Source: Leptospira stimsonii
GTDB taxonomy: Bacteria; Spirochaetota; Leptospiria; Leptospirales; Leptospiraceae
NCBI RefSeq assembly: GCF_003545875.1
Contig: NZ_QHCS01000001.1
Coordinates: 1,437,501 to 1,501,500, forward strand
DNA length: 64,000 nucleotides
Direction of reading: 5' to 3'
The notes beneath the pieces are model-generated. The model was not told the DNA's origin, ran no database searches, and was given only the letters and a program-made list of their open reading frames with translations. The translations under genes and the position numbers were made by a program. Below are positions 32,498 to 44,929 of the stretch, in pieces. Position 1 is the stretch's first letter; each line of letters starts with the position of its first letter.

Positions 32498-33031
32498 ATG
32501 TCTCATTCTAACTTTGAAGTCTTCTCAGAAAACTTTATCAATAAACACAAACAAGCTTCCTTAGGAAAGTGGTTCGGTCTAGAATCCCTGAACTTGGACG
32601 GAAAGCCCTTCGGAGCTTTCTTTCAAGGGGAACTTGTTTTAAAACTCGGCGCGGAGAAAATCTCCGAGATCATCGAGCGTTATCCAGGCGCGAAACTTTT
32701 CGATCCTTCCGGTAGGGGAAGGGCGATGAAGGATTGGCTTCAGATTCCGATCGAATTTCAAGAAGATTGGGATTCTCTTTCGGAAAGCGCGATTCTTTTT
32801 GCTCTTGCAAATCTTGGACCCGCACCTAAAAAAGCGGCCGTGAAGAAGTCGGCGAAGAAGAAAGCTCCTGCAAAGAAAAAGAGCGCGCCTAAGAAAAAAG
32901 CGGCTAAGGCCAAAAAGGCGGCGGTGAAAAAGGCGAAACCGAAAACAAAGGTGAAGCCGAAGACGAAGAAAAAGGTCGTTAAGAAAAAAGCGCCTAAGAA
33001 AAAGGCAACCGCGAAAAAGCGTAAGAAATAA
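32498..33031 (+). CDS. TfoX-like N-terminal domain fused to histone-H1-like Lys/Ala tail
   Basis: Encodes 177 residues in two distinct parts. Residues 1-110 (ESLNLDGKPFGAFFQGELVL, GRGRAMKDWLQIP, EDWDSLSESAILFAL) follow the pattern of TfoX N-terminal / YjbR-like domains: a glycine-Phe strand, a DPSG-like loop and a final acidic helix. Residues 111-177 are almost only Lys, Ala and Pro with KKAAVKK/KKAPAKK repeats, as in bacterial histone-H1-like proteins, and would bind DNA or RNA without sequence preference. The tail has no hydrophobic residues and is likely disordered. A role in nucleoid organisation is inferred from the tail alone. Confidence 0.75.
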   Translation: MSHSNFEVFSENFINKHKQASLGKWFGLESLNLDGKPFGAFFQGELVLKLGAEKISEIIERYPGAKLFDPSGRGRAMKDWLQIPIEFQEDWDSLSESAILFALANLGPAPKKAAVKKSAKKKAPAKKKSAPKKKAAKAKKAAVKKAKPKTKVKPKTKKKVVKKKAPKKKATAKKRKK

Positions 33032-33040
33032 CCCTCAAAC

Positions 33041-33080
33041 GTTTGTAAGCCTCGGGATAATTTCCCGGAGGTTTACAAAC
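33041..33080. terminator. Long hairpin between convergent genes
   Basis: GTTTGTAA-G-CCTCGGGA pairs with TCCCGGAGG-TTTACAAAC, with one mismatch and one bulge and a 5-nt loop. It lies between the ends of the H1-like gene and the minus-strand hydrolase gene. There is no clear T-run on either side, so it may act as a bidirectional terminator of moderate strength. Confidence 0.55.
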
Positions 33081-33117
33081 ATCCATTCGTAAATCGGGAT
33101 CTCCTCTTCGATTTCGA

Positions 33118-34113
33118 TTATTTTATTTCCGGTATAACGGTTCGGATAAAACCCTCCGATTCTTTGATAATTCTTTCCTTATCACTCACCATAAATTTGG
33201 AGAAGAGGACGTGGTCTCCGATTTCCAAACGAACCGCCTTATTCAAAGGACTCGCTTTCCCGTTTTTCTGAATCTTATCAAACGCATTTAACATCGATTT
33301 AACGGAAGCGGATTTGTCTTGTTCTTGGTCGTTCTTAAAATAATAGAACATCAATACAGGGGAGGTAATTTTCGAAAAGGGGTCGGAATTCAAAACGAAT
33401 TCCCTCAAGTCGGAAACGTTCTGAACGGCGGCGAGATATTGGTCACGATACCAAAACGCGCTCGAAGGATCCCTCTTTTGTTCTTCCGTCGACTTGCGAA
33501 TCTTTCCAAGAACAAGATGACCGAATTCTTTGCCCCAAGAGAATTCATAGAGTCCTCCGAGAGGATTTGTAAAATCATAAAAGGGAGAAGCCAAAATCAA
33601 AACCTGCACTTTCTCCGGATATTTAGCCGCGAGATAGGTCGCGATCAAACCGCCCATGCTCGTTCCGATCAAGATCGTTTTTTTTCCGAGTTTTTCCGTT
33701 TCTAAAAAAGCGGTTTCTGCATCCTGAAGAATCTGATCAAAGCGTGTGTCCCTATGATCCTCTATGTTGGTTCCATGTCCCGGAAGACGAAGATAATAGA
33801 GATTCGTTTTTAAGTCTTTTGCGAGTTTGTCCGTAACCTCTTCCCCTTCGGCTCGGGACGCTCCAAAGCCGTGAATGTAAAGAATCGCCGCTTCCGTTTT
33901 CCCGGAAGAATAACGAACCAGCTTCTCTTCGTTTCCGGGTCTCGCTTTTTTGGAGAGGCTGATTTGAAGTTTTTCCTTATAATACGCGTCGAAATCGGAG
34001 TGCAACTGCGTCGGTTTGTATTCGTATTTTGGAACCTCCGCGTAAAAGGTAATTACCAGGAAAAGGGCGAAGGCTCCCAAAATTCCAAGTCCCCACTTAA
34101 GTATCTTCATCAC
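33118..34113 (-). CDS. Membrane-anchored alpha/beta hydrolase
   Basis: Encodes 331 residues. The N terminus (ILKWGLGILGAFALFLVITFY) is a signal anchor. The hydrolase core shows the oxyanion strand ILYIHGFGASRAEGEEV, the nucleophile elbow GTSMGG (Ser about 152), and the late segment LEIGDHVLFSK carrying the likely catalytic His. This organisation matches monoglyceride-lipase- or carboxylesterase-like proteins. A role in lipid or ester hydrolysis near the membrane is plausible but the substrate is unknown. It is convergent with the H1-like gene, sharing a hairpin between them. Confidence 0.82.
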   Translation of the reverse strand: MMKILKWGLGILGAFALFLVITFYAEVPKYEYKPTQLHSDFDAYYKEKLQISLSKKARPGNEEKLVRYSSGKTEAAILYIHGFGASRAEGEEVTDKLAKDLKTNLYYLRLPGHGTNIEDHRDTRFDQILQDAETAFLETEKLGKKTILIGTSMGGLIATYLAAKYPEKVQVLILASPFYDFTNPLGGLYEFSWGKEFGHLVLGKIRKSTEEQKRDPSSAFWYRDQYLAAVQNVSDLREFVLNSDPFSKITSPVLMFYYFKNDQEQDKSASVKSMLNAFDKIQKNGKASPLNKAVRLEIGDHVLFSKFMVSDKERIIKESEGFIRTVIPEIK

Positions 34114-34260
34114 TATATCCTCTCTTTGAATGGAACAATAGAACCGACCGGATTCTTCTCTGCAATTAAAATATCGGAGAATCGGAACGAACGGTCCCTT
34201 CCTTTGTTCCTTGCATTCGAGATTGATAGCTCCCTCGCGTTCTTATACGTCAAAGGGTAA

Positions 34261-34644
34261 TTAAAAAAAAGTTTCTCTGATCGGCGCGTTCCCATTCGTC
34301 TTGATCTTGATAATCCCGAAGCTTTCGAAGAGACTCTTTCGGAACCGATTGCGCGAAACATTCTGGTCCATCTAAGCGTCCCTCCGGAGGCCCCCAGGAT
34401 ACGATCAGCTCCGTTCGAATCGAGACATTCTCAAAAAAAGATTCCGATCTCGGACCGCACGAGTTCGGATCCGGCGAACACCACTCTCCATCTTGTATTG
34501 TTGTCCTTGAGGAAGGGAGTTGAAAAGGTCATCGAAATCGATAACAAGGGGAAGTTTCCGTTTCACGGAATGAGATTGGATTTACTCCACTTGGAAGACC
34601 ATCCGATCGACTTGAAACCGGAAAAATATTCTCTCGGGATTTGA
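34261..34644 (+). pseudogene. Open frame without start codon, possible gene fragment
   Basis: Between a TAA at 34258-34260 and a TGA at 34642-34644 the plus strand is open for about 127 codons, with leptospiral-looking codon use (SFSDRRVPIRLDLDNPEAFEE, KVIEIDNKGKFPFHGMRLDLL). No ATG, GTG or TTG lies in the first half with a ribosome binding site. I do not recognise the product. It could be the 3' part of a gene whose start was lost. Beyond it, 34645-34962 holds nothing I can support. Confidence 0.35.
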
Positions 34645-34962
34645 CTGATCCTTTCCGGTTTGCTTTTAGAGTTTGAGAACGTTGAACTACATCCGTTGAA
34701 ACGAATCGATGGGCTTTTCTGAGAATTCCTATCGAAAATCCGTTTCAAGACAGCACGTTGTTTTTTTGAGTTTCGAAATTCTTACTCGACCCGAAGGGCT
34801 CTCTTGTATTTAGAGAAGCTTGTATCGAAGCGGGCCAGTCGCATTTAACCGAAGAACGACCAACAATTGTAAGATTGGAAATTCGCTACAATCAAAACTT
34901 TTTCGATTTGGAAATAAGTTCTTGAATGATTCTTTTTGAACCCTATTGGAATTTGTAAAAAT

Positions 34963-35355
34963 ATGAATCCATCATTCGTAAATCTTAGGTTATTCGGTTA
35001 TGGAATCCTTGTCTGGCTGATTCCATTTTTTCTTGCGATCCCTTTGTTTCAACTGATAGGAACACACAGGATCGTATTCAAATCGGTTATGGGTTTTCTA
35101 TTGGTCTTGACGGTCGTCGTCTTTTGGAACCTATATCTGAAAAAAATTCGGACGGATTTTTTTAAACATTCGTACTATGCAAGTGTCGTATGGTTGGCAC
35201 TGAGTATTGTTCCGGACCTATTCGCCTTTCTTCTAGGATTCAAAATGGATGCGGTGACTTACTTTACGGAAATTGCAATCAGCTATCTCGCGATACCGAC
35301 GATTCTCATCGGGAGCGTTTGGCTTTTGGAATGGAAGTTGGCCGAGAAAAAATAA
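34963..35355 (+). CDS. Four-helix membrane protein, unknown
   Basis: Encodes 130 residues from ATG 34963; an upstream TTG (34936) is open but has no better signal. Four hydrophobic segments are evident: YGILVWLIPFFLAIPLFQLI, FKSVMGFLLVLTVVVFWNLY, SYYASVVWLALSIVPDLFAFLLGF and ISYLAIPTILIGSVWLLEW. I recognise no family. It lies 372 bp upstream of another multi-helix protein gene. Confidence 0.6.
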   Translation: MNPSFVNLRLFGYGILVWLIPFFLAIPLFQLIGTHRIVFKSVMGFLLVLTVVVFWNLYLKKIRTDFFKHSYYASVVWLALSIVPDLFAFLLGFKMDAVTYFTEIAISYLAIPTILIGSVWLLEWKLAEKK

Positions 35356-35727
35356 CATCGGATCCTAAAGCGGGAATCATTCTCTCCTCTCGGATTTTTG
35401 TTTGATACGCGCCTCCTTTTCTTGGTTCGTATTTTGAGTTTGGATCGATCCTTGAATCACTGCTTTCCTTTTTACGCTTCCGCACCCGAATTTACAAATC
35501 GGATCTCTTCTTGGGGAAAGACGATAAGAAGAGATCGCTCTCGAGTTCAGCCGAAGATCCGTGCGTCGAATGAGAATCTTTTCCTGCGCTCAAAAACAAA
35601 TTTCCTAAATCAAGAAAAGGTGGAGAACATCACTCTCCGGAATTGGTTGCCCGGAAAATCGATTCAGAAAGAATCGGTCGCAAAAAAGAAAACCTAAATC
35701 AAAACGTTGGAATCGAGGAAGAATCCC

Positions 35728-36288
35728 ATGTCACCTTTGAAGCTGAAAATTTTCGAACACCCCGGCAAACTTTTCGTAGTGCTCGTATCAGGCGGAATCG
35801 GACTCGCTACATGCGATCAAATCCACGTACAATACGGCGTACTGAAATACTTTCATAACGGTCCTTGGGGACAGGCCTGGTGGGTCGCTCCTCAGTTCAT
35901 ACTTGCGACTTTTTTTATGTATATAGGCGCGCACTTGTTTCGAAAAGAGATCGGAGCATTCAAAGGAAAAGAATTTTTCATTTCGGTTCTGTACTTTGTC
36001 GCGGCATACTTCGCAAGCGGACTTTTCGCGGCCTGGCCGTATTCATTAGCGACGAGTTATTTCCTTCTTTGGGTTGTAAGAATCTATTTCAATGAGGAAA
36101 AACTTCAGTTGGCTCTTTTCTCCGTCGTTCTTGCCGCTTCGGGAACACTGATGGAAGGATTGATTTCCAAGGCGGGACTCTTTATCTATACGCAACCCGA
36201 TTATCTTTTGGTACCGATTTGGCTTCCCGGCTTATATCTACACGGAGCGCCGCTGATTTGGAGTCTCGTGTCCTGGATTCGCAAATGA
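35728..36288 (+). CDS. Six-helix membrane protein, unknown (faint INSIG-like pattern)
   Basis: Encodes 186 residues from ATG 35728, preceded by GAGGAAG at good spacing; an upstream TTG at 35707 is less likely. About five or six hydrophobic segments follow, including KLFVVLVSGGIGLATC, GQAWWVAPQFILATFFMYIGAHL, ISVLYFVAAYFASGLFA and LFSVVLAASGTLMEGLI. The WWVAP segment and helix spacing vaguely recall eukaryotic INSIG proteins and some bacterial relatives; I would not assign it on that alone. No neighbours suggest a role. Confidence 0.6.
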   Translation: MSPLKLKIFEHPGKLFVVLVSGGIGLATCDQIHVQYGVLKYFHNGPWGQAWWVAPQFILATFFMYIGAHLFRKEIGAFKGKEFFISVLYFVAAYFASGLFAAWPYSLATSYFLLWVVRIYFNEEKLQLALFSVVLAASGTLMEGLISKAGLFIYTQPDYLLVPIWLPGLYLHGAPLIWSLVSWIRK

Positions 36289-36492
36289 ATTGTTATACGA
36301 AAGAGCGAGTTCTTATATCCTTTCCAAATCCGGATACGGACATTCAAAAGGTAAATTACGAATCAAATCCGATTCTTTTTTGAGTAATTTTGAATGGAAA
36401 ACAAATTCAAATCTTTGCATGTAGATTATATTATTCTTGTCTTATGTTTTTCCTAATTCTTACTAGCTTGAAAAAGGTGGTCAGTAAGAGAA

Positions 36493-37290
36493 ATGAAAAC
36501 TCTAAAAATACTTTTAATCGGGGTCATCGGCCTAATTACTTTGGAAATCGTAGCGGAAGATAAATCGGATCGACCGAGCGGTAGTTATGAAAACAGCAAC
36601 TGGTCGATCCAGTATGGATTCGGAGCGGGGACGGCGAAATACTCCATTCCTTCGCAAGACTCGAGTGGGACTCTTTTTCCTTTACTTTTGGCTTCTCCTT
36701 CCTCGGGATCTTCTAACAATCTGCTTCTTCCTTTGTTGTTATCTTCGAGTTCTTCCAAGGAAAGTTATTCAGGATCCACCTATCATGGAAGATTTCTTGC
36801 GGAATATTTGCCGGGACATGTCGGCTTTTTGTTCGGAATGTCGAATACGGTTTTCGATCTAAAGCTGAAACAAAGCGGGGCGGATCAACTCATTCCCTTG
36901 TTGACCATACAAGCGCTTCTTACGCCCACTTCCGGTTCCTCTTCATCCTCGTCTAGTTCCCTTTTATTACTCTTGCCTCTTTTGTCCTCCGGCGGAGCCG
37001 ATGCGAAGATCCAAGATAGCATAACGTATTTTGATTTCGGACCTACCTTTCACGCTCGTCCTCGCAAGACATTCGATCCGTATTTTGCGCTGGGACTTGG
37101 GGCGGGAAGTTGTTCCGGGAATTGCTACTCTTACAGAGGATTCGCCAAATTAGGATTAAGGGTGAATTTCGGTGGAGGTTATATCTTCTTAGAAGCCGAA
37201 CAATCGCAAGCGGAAGTTCGTATCGGAAAAGTTTCGTCCGATCCGATTCAGAATCAACTAGGAATCTTTGGTTTCGGTTTGTATCTCTAA
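36493..37290 (+). CDS. Predicted outer-membrane beta-barrel protein with Ser/Leu-rich loops
   Basis: Encodes 265 residues. A signal peptide (MKTLKILLIGVIGLITLEIVAE) is followed by amphipathic strands such as WSIQYGFGAGTAKYSI, FDPYFALGLGAGSC, FAKLGLRVNFGGGYIFLEAE and a terminal LGIFGFGLYL, ending in a hydrophobic Leu as outer-membrane barrels often do. Three low-complexity segments of Ser and Leu interrupt it (FPLLLASPSSGSSNNLLLPLLL, SGSSSSSSSSLLLLLPLLSS). In the DNA these are repeats of TCT/TCC and CTT/CTC codons, so their length may vary between strains. Function unknown. Confidence 0.65.
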   Translation: MKTLKILLIGVIGLITLEIVAEDKSDRPSGSYENSNWSIQYGFGAGTAKYSIPSQDSSGTLFPLLLASPSSGSSNNLLLPLLLSSSSSKESYSGSTYHGRFLAEYLPGHVGFLFGMSNTVFDLKLKQSGADQLIPLLTIQALLTPTSGSSSSSSSSLLLLLPLLSSGGADAKIQDSITYFDFGPTFHARPRKTFDPYFALGLGAGSCSGNCYSYRGFAKLGLRVNFGGGYIFLEAEQSQAEVRIGKVSSDPIQNQLGIFGFGLYL

Positions 37291-38304
37291 GATAATATTT
37301 TCTACGGATTCCCTTTGGAAGAATATTCCATTTTTCTAAAGGGAATTCCTCATTCGATAGGTCCGTCTTCCAAGGAAAAGGAAACTCGCGGGCTCCAAAT
37401 AAATTCATTTACAGTCTACTACTTACAACTGGATGACATGGGATTGACTCTTAAAACCGAAGGTCTCTGCTTTCGATCAAGCGACATTCGCATTTGGTTT
37501 GGAATTACGGATTTGTATCCAACGTTTCCCTTTCCTCTCGTAAAGGGAGGCGCTGGAGTCGCGCAAAGCTATGGACCGAGATCGACAACGCAGGGACCTT
37601 GGACTTGGTCGAATGACACGAACACTTGGCTCGCTTTCACGAGCGCATCGGCAACCGGATCCAAGGGAATCACGCGCGACGAAAGTTTCAGGCTTTGATG
37701 ATAACGCGGCAAAAGTTGTGACAATGCAAATGAAGTTTATTAAGTAAAACAAAGATTTAAGAAGAATTCTGTATTTGCTAGATTTCAGTTGTAAAACCGT
37801 TTTAGCGGAACGAAAACGAAAAGCTCTCATAAAATGGGGCTGACTAAGGTATATTCATCATCAGTATATTTGGATTTTTTGTTAAAGGCGGGTTCGAAAA
37901 TGAAAGATGTGAAAAAATTCTAAGGCTCCAAATCGGTTCCGAATGTCGGCTTTTTCTTACCTATGGCTCCTTGTGAAATGAAAAGAAAATAGTCGGAATG
38001 AAACTTATTTGAAAATTCTCTCGGAATCAAAACGAATTCAGGAGAAGAATCGTAGTGAAAAGAAAAAGATACGAGAGCTTACCTAGAAAATTCTGATAAC
38101 GAAAACGTTTTGTCGATTCTTGAAATTCAAGCCGGAAGAATTTTTGAAATTCCGGCAAAGGAAATTTAAGAAAACGGATTCTTATTCAATGGAGAAAAAT
38201 GATTCCGCTCCTTGAAAACAAATGGAACCTCAATCCGAGTGAAATTTTAAAAAAAAGTACAAAATGAAAAATCGGAAACCTGAGTTTGAGAAGAGGAAAC
38301 GTTT
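37291..38304. other. One kilobase without a supported gene
   Basis: Open frames of 117-127 codons overlap on both strands at 37315-37830, but neither has a ribosome binding site, a recognisable domain or convincing codon use. The plus frame ends in a Ser/Thr-rich GPWTWSNDTNTWLAFTSASA stretch that could be the tail of a lost protein. 37840-38300 is AT-rich with no open frame worth reporting. Confidence 0.4.
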
Positions 38305-39228
38305 CTAAAAATGTTCGAAACCTGAATCTTCGAATTGAATTTCAGAACCCTTCTCGAAGTAACGAACTCCTTTCCAGTCGGAGGTTGTTTTTCCGATCTT
38401 CGAAATAGAAATTCCGCATAACGTGTTCGGGAGTTGTTGTGAAGAAAGGAAAAGAAGTTCCAATTCTTCTCCCGAACCGAGCGCTTCCTCCATTCTCAAG
38501 AACGCAGACGAACCCGACGGAAGCGGAATCCTTTCCAAGAAAATTTCCAGGCCGATCTCGGAAGAAGCGGAAAGTTTTGGGAGGTCTTGGAGGAGGCCAT
38601 CGGTGAGATCCATACAAGAAGAAAGAGAAAACTGTTTTGAGAGTTCCTTCGCGACTTCCAGACGAGCTTTTGGAGTCAGATGTTTTTCCAACGCCAAGCT
38701 TCGGAGCGGTTCGGGCACATGCGCTTGTTCGCTAAGAATTTTATAACCGAGTTTAGAGAGTCCGACGGACCCTGTGAGATAAAGAAAATCACCCTTCTTT
38801 CCTCCGGAACGTTTCCAAGGAATTGTAGAAGTTCCGACCAAGGTAAGAGTGAGATTGAGAGAAGGGGAACGATACGTGTCTCCTCCGCAAAGCGTGATTC
38901 CATAGGAAGAAAGAGTTGTGCCGAGAGATTGCGAGAAGGGAAGAATCCATTCTTCTTTTGAGAATTCGGCGCTGAGCCCGAGGTTTAAGAATGCTTTTGT
39001 GGGAACTCCACCTCCGGCGGCGATGTCCGAGACGTTGACTTCTACGAGTTTTCGAGCGATTTCTCGAGGGCCGCTCCATTCGGTTCGAAAATGAGTTCCT
39101 TCACAGATCGTGTCCGTCGTGTAGATCCGACCTTCTCCGTCCAGATAACAGTCGTCAGTTTGTAAAGATCCGGGAGGGTAGAGCGCGCGGATGATTTCCG
39201 ATTCTTTCAAATTCGACTTTTCCTTCAA
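38305..39228 (-). CDS. thiL: Thiamine-monophosphate kinase
   Basis: Phosphorylates thiamine monophosphate with ATP to thiamine diphosphate, the last step of cofactor synthesis. The 307 residues show the family order: TDDCYLDGEGRIYTTDTICEGTHF with the metal-binding aspartates, VNVSDIAAGGGVPTKAFLNLGL, LCGGDTYRSP, LTGSVGLSKLGYKIL, and SCMDLTDGLLQDLPKLS. The usual DDAA motif is replaced by TDDCY, which keeps the acidic pair. The gene diverges from the YceI gene, with 41 bp between starts. No other thiamine genes are adjacent. Confidence 0.92.
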   Translation of the reverse strand: MKEKSNLKESEIIRALYPPGSLQTDDCYLDGEGRIYTTDTICEGTHFRTEWSGPREIARKLVEVNVSDIAAGGGVPTKAFLNLGLSAEFSKEEWILPFSQSLGTTLSSYGITLCGGDTYRSPSLNLTLTLVGTSTIPWKRSGGKKGDFLYLTGSVGLSKLGYKILSEQAHVPEPLRSLALEKHLTPKARLEVAKELSKQFSLSSCMDLTDGLLQDLPKLSASSEIGLEIFLERIPLPSGSSAFLRMEEALGSGEELELLFLSSQQLPNTLCGISISKIGKTTSDWKGVRYFEKGSEIQFEDSGFEHF

Positions 39229-39269
39229 AAACCTTGACTTTCTTTGATTTCGGATCAGTCTGAGAGACT

Positions 39270-39899
39270 ATGAAACGAATCATTCTATTCTATTCTTTGA
39301 TCCTCCTTCCATTTGTCGCCGGATTTTCCGAAGAAGCGACCAAAAACAAAAACTGTTCATACACTTACGATCATTCTTCCACGAAGTTCGGGTGGAAGGC
39401 GTTTAAGTTTACGGAGAAGACCGGGGTCGGAGGATCTTTCGATAAGATCGAAGTGGACGGAACTTCGTCCGGGAAGTCTCCGGAAAAAGCTTTGAAGGGA
39501 CTCAAATTTACGATCGATCCGAACACAATCAATTCTTCGAATAACGAGAGGGACGCAAAGATCAAGTCTGCTTTCTTTTATCCTCTGAAGAAAAACGGAA
39601 AAATCGAAGGAAAGGTGTTATCCGCAGAGTTGAATTCCGACAAAAAAACGGGTAAGGGAGTGATCCAACTTCAGTTCAACGGGATTGCGAAGAAAATCGA
39701 CGTGAACTTCTCCATCTCGGAAGAATCGCAGATCGAAGCCACGAGCAAAATTGAACTCGGAGATTTCAAGGCTCTTTCTTCGGTGGAGGCCCTGAACCAA
39801 GTTTGCAACGACCTTCACAAAGGAAAGGACGGAATTTCGAAACTCTGGCCGGACGTGGATCTAACGATCTCAACAAAACTCAAGAGCGAATGTAAGTAA
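39270..39899 (+). CDS. YceI-family periplasmic lipid-binding protein
   Basis: Encodes 209 residues with a signal peptide (RIILFYSLILLPFVAGFS). The lipocalin-like YceI pattern is visible: YDHSSTKFGWKAFKFTEKTGVGGSFDKIEV, LKFTIDPNTINSSNNERDAKIKSAFF, VIQLQFNGIAKKIDVNFSI. Known members bind polyisoprenoids or other amphiphiles in the periplasm. It is divergent from thiL. The 820 bp that follow are non-coding (see the two next entries). Confidence 0.88.
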   Translation: MKRIILFYSLILLPFVAGFSEEATKNKNCSYTYDHSSTKFGWKAFKFTEKTGVGGSFDKIEVDGTSSGKSPEKALKGLKFTIDPNTINSSNNERDAKIKSAFFYPLKKNGKIEGKVLSAELNSDKKTGKGVIQLQFNGIAKKIDVNFSISEESQIEATSKIELGDFKALSSVEALNQVCNDLHKGKDGISKLWPDVDLTISTKLKSECK

Positions 39900-39954
39900 A
39901 AAAAGTTTGGGTGGCTCCCGCGTTTTGTTCTACGGTAAATTTAGAGTTTTTGAA

Positions 39955-40055
39955 TGAACCCGCGGGACCGGGCGTGCCGCGCTTCGGCTATCGACTTCGC
40001 ACGCTCTCGTTCCGGCCCCTGTGCCCGATCGAGTGACCCTTAGGGAACGAGATCT
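39955..40055. other. GC-rich block in an otherwise AT-rich spacer
   Basis: About 100 bases containing CCGCGGGACCGGGCGTGCCG and CTCGTTCCGGCCCCTGTG are far richer in G+C than their surroundings. I see no tRNA or rRNA structure in it. The alternation of CTTCG and CTATCG elements recalls the tandem repeat in front of nuoA, so it may be a dispersed leptospiral intergenic element. No coding frame is convincing. Confidence 0.4.
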
Positions 40056-40275
40056 TGAGTTTCGGAAGGAGTGGCTCTTTCTTTTACCGAACGTGAGTAA
40101 ACGGCCACTTGCTCGTTCAATCGCGGTGTGTAAAACGATCCGAGTTAAGGAAACAGTGTGGACACTTGACTGTCCCTCGCTCCGGAAATCTCCCCTCCTG
40201 GAAAAGCAGTTCCGACTGTTTCAAAGTTGGTCTTCCGATTTCAAAAAATTCTCGAACAAAGTCCTCTGAAAGAAG

Positions 40276-40596
<321 letters not shown>

Positions 40597-40655
40597 TCAC
40601 AAATCCGCAAGGGAAGGAAGACCTTCCTTTTTCTAAAACGCCTCCTTTCCGGTAC

Positions 40656-40694
<39 letters not shown>

Positions 40695-40719
40695 ATCTGG
40701 CACCTACAGGACGATTTTC

Positions 40720-41169
40720 ATGTCAGTATTATCAAAAGCACATAAAACTCCTTCTCTTACGAAAGAAAACGCCGTCAAAGGCTGGTTCGTAGTGGATGCG
40801 GAAGGAAAAACGCTCGGAAGACTTGTTTCCGGGATTGCCGCCAGACTTCGCGGAAAACACAAAGCAACTTTTACTCCGAACCAAGATTGTGGAGACAATA
40901 TCATTGTTATCAATGCTTCTAAAGTGAAAGTAACCGGTAACAAAGAAACTCAGAAAAAGTATTATCATCACTCTCGTTATCCAGGTGGGATGACTGAAAC
41001 TACTTTCAAAGATCTCATTGCAAAACAGCCAGAAAAAATTATCTATGAGGCTGTAAAGGGTATGCTTCCTAAGAGCAAACTCGGAGATAAAATGCTCACC
41101 CACTGCAAAATTTTTCCGGGTGCGGAACACAATCTCCAGGCTCAAAAGCCTGTGAAACTCGAATTCTAA
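40720..41169 (+). CDS. rplM: 50S ribosomal protein L13
   Basis: Large-subunit ribosomal protein, 149 residues. Recognised by WFVVDAEGKTLGRLVSGIAARLRGKHKATFTPNQDCGDNI-type sequence and the YYHHSRYPGGMTETTF and AVKGMLPKSKLG segments. An AGGA ribosome binding site precedes the ATG. It forms the conserved rplM-rpsI pair with the next gene, 16 bp downstream. Confidence 0.97.
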   Translation: MSVLSKAHKTPSLTKENAVKGWFVVDAEGKTLGRLVSGIAARLRGKHKATFTPNQDCGDNIIVINASKVKVTGNKETQKKYYHHSRYPGGMTETTFKDLIAKQPEKIIYEAVKGMLPKSKLGDKMLTHCKIFPGAEHNLQAQKPVKLEF

Positions 41170-41185
41170 GGAGACCGATTTAAGA

Positions 41186-41587
41186 ATGGCACCCGCAGTA
41201 AAAGAAATCTGGGCAGTAGGAAGAAGAAAAACCTCCGTTGCCCGCGTAAAAATCAAAGAAGGTTCCGGTAAAATCACCGTAAACCACAAAGATATCAAAG
41301 AATATCTTCAAAACCGCAAATCTATCATCGACGAAGCGATTCGCCCTCTGACTCTTCTGAACGTTACCGATAAGTATGACCTTAACCTAAACGTTTCCGG
41401 CGGTGGAATCACTGGCCAAGTCGGTGCAATTCGTCACGCACTCGCAAGAGCGATCTGTAGAATCAAACCGGAGTTCCGTCCAGCCGTTAAAAAAGAAGGA
41501 TTCCTGACTCGGGATCCAAGAATGGTGGAGAGAAAGAAATACGGTCTTCATAAAGCGAGAAGAGGAACACAGTTCTCCAAACGTTAA
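41186..41587 (+). CDS. rpsI: 30S ribosomal protein S9
   Basis: Small-subunit ribosomal protein, 133 residues. The N terminus EIWAVGRRKTSVARVKIKEG, the central GGGITGQVGAIRHALARAI and the basic C terminus RMVERKKYGLHKARRGTQFSKR, whose final Arg reaches toward the P-site tRNA, are all present. It lies downstream of rplM and ends at a strong terminator. Confidence 0.97.
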   Translation: MAPAVKEIWAVGRRKTSVARVKIKEGSGKITVNHKDIKEYLQNRKSIIDEAIRPLTLLNVTDKYDLNLNVSGGGITGQVGAIRHALARAICRIKPEFRPAVKKEGFLTRDPRMVERKKYGLHKARRGTQFSKR

Positions 41588-41599
41588 GTTTCTTTTTTC

Positions 41600-44437
<2,838 letters not shown>

Positions 44438-44441
<4 letters not shown>

Positions 44442-44929
44442 GCGATCCATCCTTCGACGTAGTTTCCGAAATCAGCAGACCCGAACTGATCAACGCGGTC
44501 ACTCAGGCTCTCGGAGAAATCAAAACACGTTTTGATTTTAAGGGTTCCAAATCCGATATCCAACTCGAAGAAGAACAACTGATTCTTACTTCTGATAACG
44601 AAGGAAAACTCGAAAGTGTCATCGACGTTTTGGTTTCAAAGATGGCGAAACGCGGAATCGGTCTGAAGAATTTCGATTTCAAATCCAAGATAGAACCTGC
44701 GACCGGTGGAACCGTTCGTATGAAAGTTAAAATCCGAAAAGGAATGGAAAAGGAACAGACCAAGGAAGTAACGAGGTTGATCAAGGATTCCAAACTCAAG
44801 GTCAACGTGACCATCATGGGAGAATCGGTTCGTGTCGTCGGAAAGAAAAAAGACGATCTTCAAGAAGTGATTCATCTTTTAAAAACTTCCGATCTTCCCT
44901 TCGACGTTCAATTTACGAACTACAAATAA
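44438..44929 (+). CDS. yajQ: YajQ-family nucleotide-binding protein
   Basis: A 163-residue protein of the YajQ family (SFDVVSEISRPELINAVTQA, KTRFDFKGSKSDI, RMKVKIRKGMEKEQTKEVTRLIKDSKLKV). Some family members bind cyclic di-GMP, and one has been described as a co-factor in transcription; others bind RNA or nucleotides. It is translationally coupled to alaS. The following 420 bp up to the Uma2 gene hold no gene that I can support. Confidence 0.93.

Noticed and set aside
37315..37830. Overlapping frames on both strands that could be taken as small genes.
   Set aside because: No start signals and no recognisable domain; each looks as random as the other.
39955..40055. GC-rich block considered as a tRNA or other structural RNA gene.
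   Set aside because: No cloverleaf arms, no TpsiC-type GTTCGA in place and no CCA-like end.
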